The notes below the pieces were generated by a model that saw only the letters and a list, made by a program, of their open reading frames with translations, made no database searches and was not told the DNA's origin. Positions 13,239 to 18,086 of a stretch of 18,086 bases of DNA are shown here, in pieces. Position 1 is the first letter of the stretch. Each line of letters starts with the position of its first letter. The translations under genes were made by a program, and so were the position numbers. The DNA comes from Anaerolineaceae bacterium (GTDB taxonomy: Bacteria; Chloroflexota; Anaerolineae; Anaerolineales; Anaerolineaceae). Location of the stretch: positions 1-18,086 of the forward strand of contig DLXG01000168.1 of the NCBI GenBank assembly GCA_003448875.1. Reading direction: 5' to 3'.

Positions 13239-15322
13239 GCGTTTCCATTCCTTGTAGAAGCTTGTGCTAATGTAAATGGATAAACAGTGCCACTTCCATT
13301 TTTCCTTAGCAGGTATCCAGCAACGGTTACTGTCCATCCCGAATCAATAATATCATCTACTAATAATACTGGTCCACGAGGGATTATTTGATCTATACAA
13401 ATTGTATCCATCACATTTCGGGCTTGCATGGTGCTATTCTGCATGGTTTTTTGTTCAGGAGCTTCTTTTGTCCGACGAATGACAGGGTAAAAAGGTATTT
13501 GCAAAGCTTCAGCTAGGCGGAGCGCAAATTCGGGTACAAGATGGGGATGGCGAGTAGATGGAATAGAGGTAACCCAGGTTGGAAATGGATCAGGCTGCCA
13601 AAGATTGCAGATCATATGAACAGACACTTCAACCAATTCGTTACTAAAGTGGCCATCCTGATATTTCCCCATTCGAACCAATTTTCCCCATCCTGCATCG
13701 CCATAATAACATAATGAACGCCCCACAGCATTTTGATATTCTTGCGGAATAATGCGTTTTTGATTCGGGGACAATCCATTTGGCCATTGCTTTCGAGGTT
13801 GGATGACAATTTGATTGTTTTTTAGAAAGTTTTCTGCTTCAATAATTAGTCCTTGCGTTACTACATTGGGCAAACCTTTTCCTTGGCAATTTGCGCAACG
13901 ACCGCATGGAGTAGGGTTGGGATCGTCTAGCGCTCTCAATAAGAATTGCATCAAGCACCCTCGATACTCGACGTAGGCTTGCATTTGTGCGAGTTCAGAT
14001 TTACGGACTTCCAAAACGCGATTAATTCGCTCTTCGTCAAGACGCCAAGGATTGGGGGTCCGAAAATAAAGCAATTTTTTATTATAAGTTTGCCCAATTG
14101 CGCCATCCACTTCCAGCAACTTCAGGGCTTTTTCTAACATTGATTTTGAGATATTGACTTTGGCTAAAATTTCATCCAATGACAATTCTTCACTATTTTC
14201 AAGGACGTTGAGGATCTCTTGAAATACTTGCGATGTGGGAAAAGCAGACTCAATAAAATAATTCTGAATATCGTCATCTTCATTCCCACTTAATAATATC
14301 CCATACGACTTGTCCAGCGCTCGCCCCGCGCGACCAACCTGCTGATAATAAGCTACTACTGAGCCCGGTCTTTGAAAATGAATTACAAATTCAATATCTG
14401 GTTTATCAAAACCCATTCCCAGTGCAACGGTGGCTACCAGTATCTTAATTTCGTTATTGAGAAAGGCCTGTTCTAATGCCGAACGATTAATATTTCCATC
14501 ATTTCCGGCGTGATACGCTTCAGCCGTAAAGCCTTTTTTCTTTAACCAGCCAGTTACTCGCTCAGTATCCGCCACGGTCAGGCAGTAGATGATCCCGCTG
14601 CCTTTAAATTTTGGCAGATTTTCTGCAAGCCAGGCTAACCGCTCACTCTGACTCGAGAGTCGTATATTCTGCAGACGCAGGTTTTCTCTTACAAGTGGTC
14701 CTCGATAGATCGAAAGCCCTGGACCCAATTGCGACTGTACATCAGCCACAACCCTGTTGTTGGCAGTAGCTGTTGTTCCCAATACGGGCACTCCTCTCGG
14801 CAGCATCTGGACGATCCGGACAATGCGGCGATAATCGGGGCGAAAGTCATGTCCCCAGTCAGAGATACAATGTGCTTCATCAACTACAAAAAGGCCGATT
14901 CGCCCAGAGATTAGTGGAAGTACTTGTTTCAGAAAATACTCATTGTTTAGTCGTTCTGGAGAAATGAGCATTAAGTCGCATCTGTCTATCCGTAATGCTT
15001 CTTCAACTCGTGCCCATTCATCTTGATTGACACTGTTAATAGTGTGCGCCCTAATGCCAATCTTCTCGGCCATTTGTATTTGGTTGCGCATTAACGACAG
15101 TAATGGACTTATCAGTAAGGTTGGTCCTGCTCCTTGGTCACGTAACAACTTTGTGGCAAGAAAGTAAACTAAGCTTTTGCCCCAACCGGTGCGCTGAACC
15201 ACTAAAGCGCGTTGTTTTTTTATTGCAATTGCCTCGATGGCTTCCCATTGTCCCGGACGAAAGTTTTTTTCATTTCCAATCATTTGCCGAAGAAGATGTA
15301 GTGTGTATTCCTTGTTGTCCAT
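13235..15322 (-). CDS. RecQ-family DNA helicase fused to a C-terminal phosphoribosyltransferase domain
   Basis: The 695-residue protein starts as a superfamily 2 RecQ-type 3'-5' DNA helicase: Walker A QRTGWGKS (43-50), DEAH box VVDEAHCISDWGHDFRPDY (147-164), TTATAN (183-188), ALGMGFDKPDIEFVIHFQRP (300-319) and the arginine-finger motif QQVGRAGRA (327-335). It continues with a winged-helix-like region (about 380-420) and zinc ligands Cys456 plus CGRCANC (473-479). Residues ~530-695 are a ComF-like type I phosphoribosyltransferase domain with the PRPP loop VLLVDDIIDSGWTVTVAG (652-669). There is no HRDC domain; the PRTase takes its place. ATG at 15320-15322 is chosen because AAAGGA and AGGA lie just upstream; a TTG at 15397 would add 25 unconserved-looking residues. 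Its stop overlaps the DprA-like start (ATGA). The gene is intact, in contrast to the broken neighbours. PRTase activity and substrate are unknown. Confidence 0.92.
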   Translation of the reverse strand: MDNKEYTLHLLRQMIGNEKNFRPGQWEAIEAIAIKKQRALVVQRTGWGKSLVYFLATKLLRDQGAGPTLLISPLLSLMRNQIQMAEKIGIRAHTINSVNQDEWARVEEALRIDRCDLMLISPERLNNEYFLKQVLPLISGRIGLFVVDEAHCISDWGHDFRPDYRRIVRIVQMLPRGVPVLGTTATANNRVVADVQSQLGPGLSIYRGPLVRENLRLQNIRLSSQSERLAWLAENLPKFKGSGIIYCLTVADTERVTGWLKKKGFTAEAYHAGNDGNINRSALEQAFLNNEIKILVATVALGMGFDKPDIEFVIHFQRPGSVVAYYQQVGRAGRALDKSYGILLSGNEDDDIQNYFIESAFPTSQVFQEILNVLENSEELSLDEILAKVNISKSMLEKALKLLEVDGAIGQTYNKKLLYFRTPNPWRLDEERINRVLEVRKSELAQMQAYVEYRGCLMQFLLRALDDPNPTPCGRCANCQGKGLPNVVTQGLIIEAENFLKNNQIVIQPRKQWPNGLSPNQKRIIPQEYQNAVGRSLCYYGDAGWGKLVRMGKYQDGHFSNELVEVSVHMICNLWQPDPFPTWVTSIPSTRHPHLVPEFALRLAEALQIPFYPVIRRTKEAPEQKTMQNSTMQARNVMDTICIDQIIPRGPVLLVDDIIDSGWTVTVAGYLLRKNGSGTVYPFTLAQASTRNGNA

Positions 15323-15392
15323 TCCTGATCCTTTCTCAATGCTGTCATAATGTTTCCCTTCTGGCAAATTCCCCAATACTCTCCTTTGCTTA

Positions 15393-15416
15393 CCCAATTC
15401 GCAATGTTCAATTGGG
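15393..15416. promoter_or_regulatory. 7-bp inverted repeat upstream of the RecQ-PRTase operon, possible operator
   Basis: CCCAATT (15393-15399) and AATTGGG (15410-15416) are exact reverse complements with ten bases between, centred about 80 bases upstream of the RecQ-PRTase ATG in the 147-base gap after the metallopeptidase gene. The dyad spacing of about 17 bases centre to centre suits a dimeric regulator. No strong promoter hexamers were found nearby, so the role is a guess. Confidence 0.35.
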
Positions 15417-15469
15417 ATAAATTAAACTCAATTTTATTATTAAATCAGAATGAAATAACTGAGCCACTC

Positions 15470-16144
15470 TCAAATGACCAGCGTATGACCGTAGACCTCC
15501 AGCCATCTAATCTTTTGTTGATAATCCGGCATCATTGCGCGCAACTTATCCCAAAATGCCTTGTTGTGTTTTTTCACAAATACATGTGCCAGTTCATGAA
15601 TTACAACATAATCAATCACTGGGACCGGTGCCATGATCAGACGCTAGGGAAAATTGAGGGTTCCGTCGGCGTTACACGATCCCCAGCGTTTATTTGCAGA
15701 TGTTATTTTGATTTTCTTAACGTGGACACCCATTTTACTGCTATACCATGTGACTCGATCTGAAAGCACCTTATTCGCTTGGTCTTTATACCAATTGATA
15801 AATATTTCTTTTGCCTTTGGCAAGAAGGATCGGTCTAAATAGAAGAAGTCCGCTAATTTCAATGGCACTTCTTCTTGATCAACGATTCTTAAACGATAAA
15901 ACTTACCCAGATATAAAAACCCCTCCCCATTCACAAATTCCTTATTACCGATCTGTGGATAGGTGGTCCTCACCTCTTGTTGTTTGGCTACAATCCAACC
16001 GGATTTTCGCTCAACAAATGACATTATATGCTCATCTGTTGCTTCTTGTGGCGCGCGTACGATTAATTTCCCATCCGGTCCTACAATTAAGGTGATACTT
16101 TTTCGATTAGTTCGTATAAGCTGGTCAATCTTAATTATGCTCAT
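15470..16144 (-). pseudogene. YgjP-like (DUF45/M48-type) metallopeptidase, interrupted by an in-frame amber codon
   Basis: A continuous frame of 225 codons runs from ATG 16142-16144 to TGA 15470-15472 but is broken by TAG at 15644-15646 (codon 167). Before it lies the N-terminal part ending NKRWGSCNADGTLNFP; after it, RLIMAPVPVIDYVVIHELAH continues directly, with the zinc motif HELAH (183-187), the further His193 and AFW, and ends WLEVYGHTLVI. Family members read LNF-x-WRLI-x-AP here, so the stop replaces the conserved Trp, consistent with a single TGG-to-TAG change. Without readthrough the product (166 residues) loses the whole active site. The start ATG overlaps the end of the hsdR frame (TAATG), so the two were translationally coupled. 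Such peptidases commonly accompany type I restriction genes; their role there is not established. The break is visible in sequence; loss of function is inference. Confidence 0.85.
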
Positions 16145-18086
16145 TACCGAATATGCATTGCCAATTCAATGATTTTCTGTGCCACCTGGTTTCGATTCCG
16201 CACAAATTCAGGATTATCCCTGAAGCTCGTTAATAATTGGGTCAAGATAAACGATTTCAAGCGTTTTTGTGCAGGGTAGTTCTCCCAGAAATCAACTTGC
16301 TGGGTTTCTCGATGGACAATTTCAAGTATGTCGTTGGTGGTGGTGAGTAATCGGTTAAGATCCTCTTGGGGCAAGTCCTGCAATTCCCGCGTTCCATACA
16401 ATTCACGTTTTAACAACGCCAAAAAAGGCAATTAGGTCCTCGGGTTTAGCCCGTAACTTTTTTCTTCGGATCGCCCTTTCTTAAGAGTCTCCAAGACCTC
16501 CTCAAGCTCTTTTGCCAGCCGGTTCCAATTATCCTGGTATTCCGCTAGGACTTTTTCCATTTTCTCGCCGAGTCGGTCATAGAATTCAGGGTCGGTTTCG
16601 TAATTTTCGCTAATGTATTCGCGAATTGCAGATGTGATTTCCTCCGCTGTGGCGCGCGCTGTCTTATTTTCTCGGATTTTTTTCTTAAGTGCGTCAGAAA
16701 AGATGGGTAGCGGTGGAATTTTAGGATCTACACCCTTAGAAATCAGAAATTCATCAACGATTTCGCGTATCTTTCGACTGGCATCGCGGATGCTCAGCTT
16801 TTCATCCCGGTAACGGTTACGTGCTGACTCGCTGATCCAGGAAAGGATTTTTAGATCGTAAACGAAACGCAACGCTTCTGGGTCGGGGAGGACGCGATCC
16901 ATCGCTTTATTGAATGCGCGCAACAGGTTGATGAATTCGTCTCGAACTTCTTCATCGGCTAAAACATCCACACAGGCATCGATATCTTTGAGTTCCACAT
17001 CATACTGACTGAAGAAGTCTTTCGCCTGGCTATGGATATATTTCAGGTTGTCCTTATCTGCACTCCGGTCTAAGACGACCGAAAGAATCTCATCCGTATC
17101 CTTTTCGTCAAAGATGGACAATGCCTCCCGCAGATGATGCGCCACGCCCACATAGTCAACAACATATCCACAGCTCTTATTTCTATAAACACGGTTAACC
17201 CGCGCAATCGCTTGTAGCAAATTATGTTCTTTGATGACATTGTCCAGGTACATCACCTGCTCAACTGGGGCATCGAAGCCGGTGATCAACATGCTTTGCA
17301 CGACCAGAATACCCACATCACCCGAAATGCCTGCGTCATTGGTTTGATCGAAGGGGAGTTTGAATCTGGCGATGACGCGCTCGTGCTGGTTTTCATCTGT
17401 ATAGGGTTTATAGATGACATCGTCATTGTTTGTGCCCGAAATCACCACCTCGACCTTCAACCGTTTGAGCAATTCCAGATCTTCAGATGAACCGCCGTTT
17501 GCCTTCAGGCTTTCAATCTTCTGCCGCAGGGCCGCATCCAGCGCTTGTTTGTCGCGAATGGCTGCCAGGCGGGATACCGCCACGACTTGGGCTTTGAAGC
17601 GGTTGGGGAAAACCTGCGTTAGGTAATGATCCAGCATGTCGGCGGCTTTGTCGCGGATCACTTCCTCCGCTTCCAGATAGGCTCGCCAGGTATAGCGATC
17701 CAGAATCAACTGCCGCTCGTCTTTATCCACCGCTGAGAAAACATCTTCAAAGTGGCGGTTCATCTGCTCTTTATCAGTTACGTTACCCTTGTGCGTGCGG
17801 CCCTCATAAATAATTTCAACGGTAACACCATCCTCCACCGCCTGGCGAACGGAATAGCGGTCGATGTACTCCCCGAAGGTGCGCTCGGTTTTCTCAATGG
17901 GTGTGCCTCTGTGAACGCGACCCGTACCGCATTCGGCAAAGCGACCTGTAAATTCGCGCCCAGTAGCTTGTATTGCGTGCGGTGGGCTTCGTCAATCATC
18001 ACCAGGATTTTGTCTGACGCATTGAGCGGTGGAAATTGCTGGCTCAGTTCATTTTCCTGGAATTTGTGAATCATTCCCATGACGAG
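16144..18086 (-). pseudogene. hsdR: Type I restriction endonuclease subunit R (HsdR), C-terminal part, frameshifted and with an in-frame ochre stop; 5' end outside window
   Basis: HsdR is the ATP-dependent translocase and nuclease subunit of type I restriction enzymes. The visible part starts before helicase motif II (KILVMIDEAHRTQYKLL) and continues through LPNAVRVAFT. There the frame shifts: CTCT at 17907-17910 instead of CT splits the expected TGTPI motif. The next frame resumes with IEKTERTFGEYIDRYSVRQA and continues with motif V (MLITGFDAPVEQVMYLDNV) and motif VI (LLQAIARVNRVYRNK), then the helical C-terminal domain. A TAA at 16432-16434 interrupts it again after GLNPRT; the frame goes on as LPFLALLKRELYGTRELQDL to IIELAMHIR and ends with TAA at 16144-16146, matching the usual HsdR C-terminal tail. 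The nuclease domain is beyond the window. The two lesions imply an inactive gene unless they are sequencing errors. HsdM and HsdS are not in the window. Confidence 0.88.

Noticed and set aside
13239..13337. Upstream ATG extension of the DprA-like gene (33 extra residues)
   Set aside because: It overlaps the RecQ-PRTase end by 103 bases, while the ATGA start has a good ribosome-binding site and typical coupling geometry.
16144..16431. Free-standing 95-residue gene between hsdR and the metallopeptidase
   Set aside because: It is in the same frame as hsdR, begins right after the stop codon and resembles the HsdR C-terminal tail, so it is part of the broken hsdR.
1..18086. CRISPR array or riboswitch
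   Set aside because: No regularly spaced direct repeats and no recognisable riboswitch core were seen on reading.

Overview
The window looks like a chromosomal segment of a bacterium, probably a Chloroflexota (Anaerolineae-type) member. That placement rests on the feel of the Nuo proteins and gene order and was not tested by a search. It has two halves of different character: a GC-rich, tightly packed housekeeping operon (about 1-8640), then, from a tRNA gene at 9396 onward, a visibly AT-richer accessory region made of a mobile element, a transposase relic and genome-defence genes, several of them broken.

Region 1 (1-8635, + strand) is the distal part of a respiratory complex I operon: the 3' end of nuoG, then nuoH, I, J, K, L, M and N, complete and in canonical order. 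Nearly every gene has a purine-rich ribosome-binding site next to or overlapping the preceding stop codon. Together they encode the last part of the peripheral arm (NuoG, NuoI) and the proton-pumping membrane arm (NuoH, J, K, L, M, N).

Region 2 (8637-9600) holds a TetR-family regulator convergent with nuoN and ending one base from it. Its near-perfect sigma70-type promoter lies back-to-back with the promoter of a tRNA-Arg(TCG) gene. Right after the tRNA, its 3' end is repeated in degenerate tandem copies, one of them interrupted by two small hairpin-forming insertions. This looks like the scar of repeated integration or duplication at a tRNA attachment site.

Region 3 (9721-12257) contains an apparently intact ISAs1-type insertion sequence, with terminal inverted repeats and a 9-bp flanking direct repeat, followed by a roughly 1.2-kb stretch without intact genes that carries a decayed transposase-like gene.

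Region 4 (12258-18086, all - strand) is a defence-island segment. From its upstream (right) end it reads: a type I restriction HsdR subunit (truncated by the window edge) with a 2-bp frameshift and an in-frame ochre codon; a coupled YgjP/DUF45-type metallopeptidase with an in-frame amber codon replacing a conserved Trp; then an intact two-gene operon of a RecQ helicase fused to a C-terminal phosphoribosyltransferase domain, overlapping by ATGA with a DprA-like gene. The PRTase plus DprA-like pairing resembles the ShosTA toxin-antitoxin/anti-phage arrangement, here with the PRTase attached to a helicase. This pair is the strongest candidate for an under-described system in the window.
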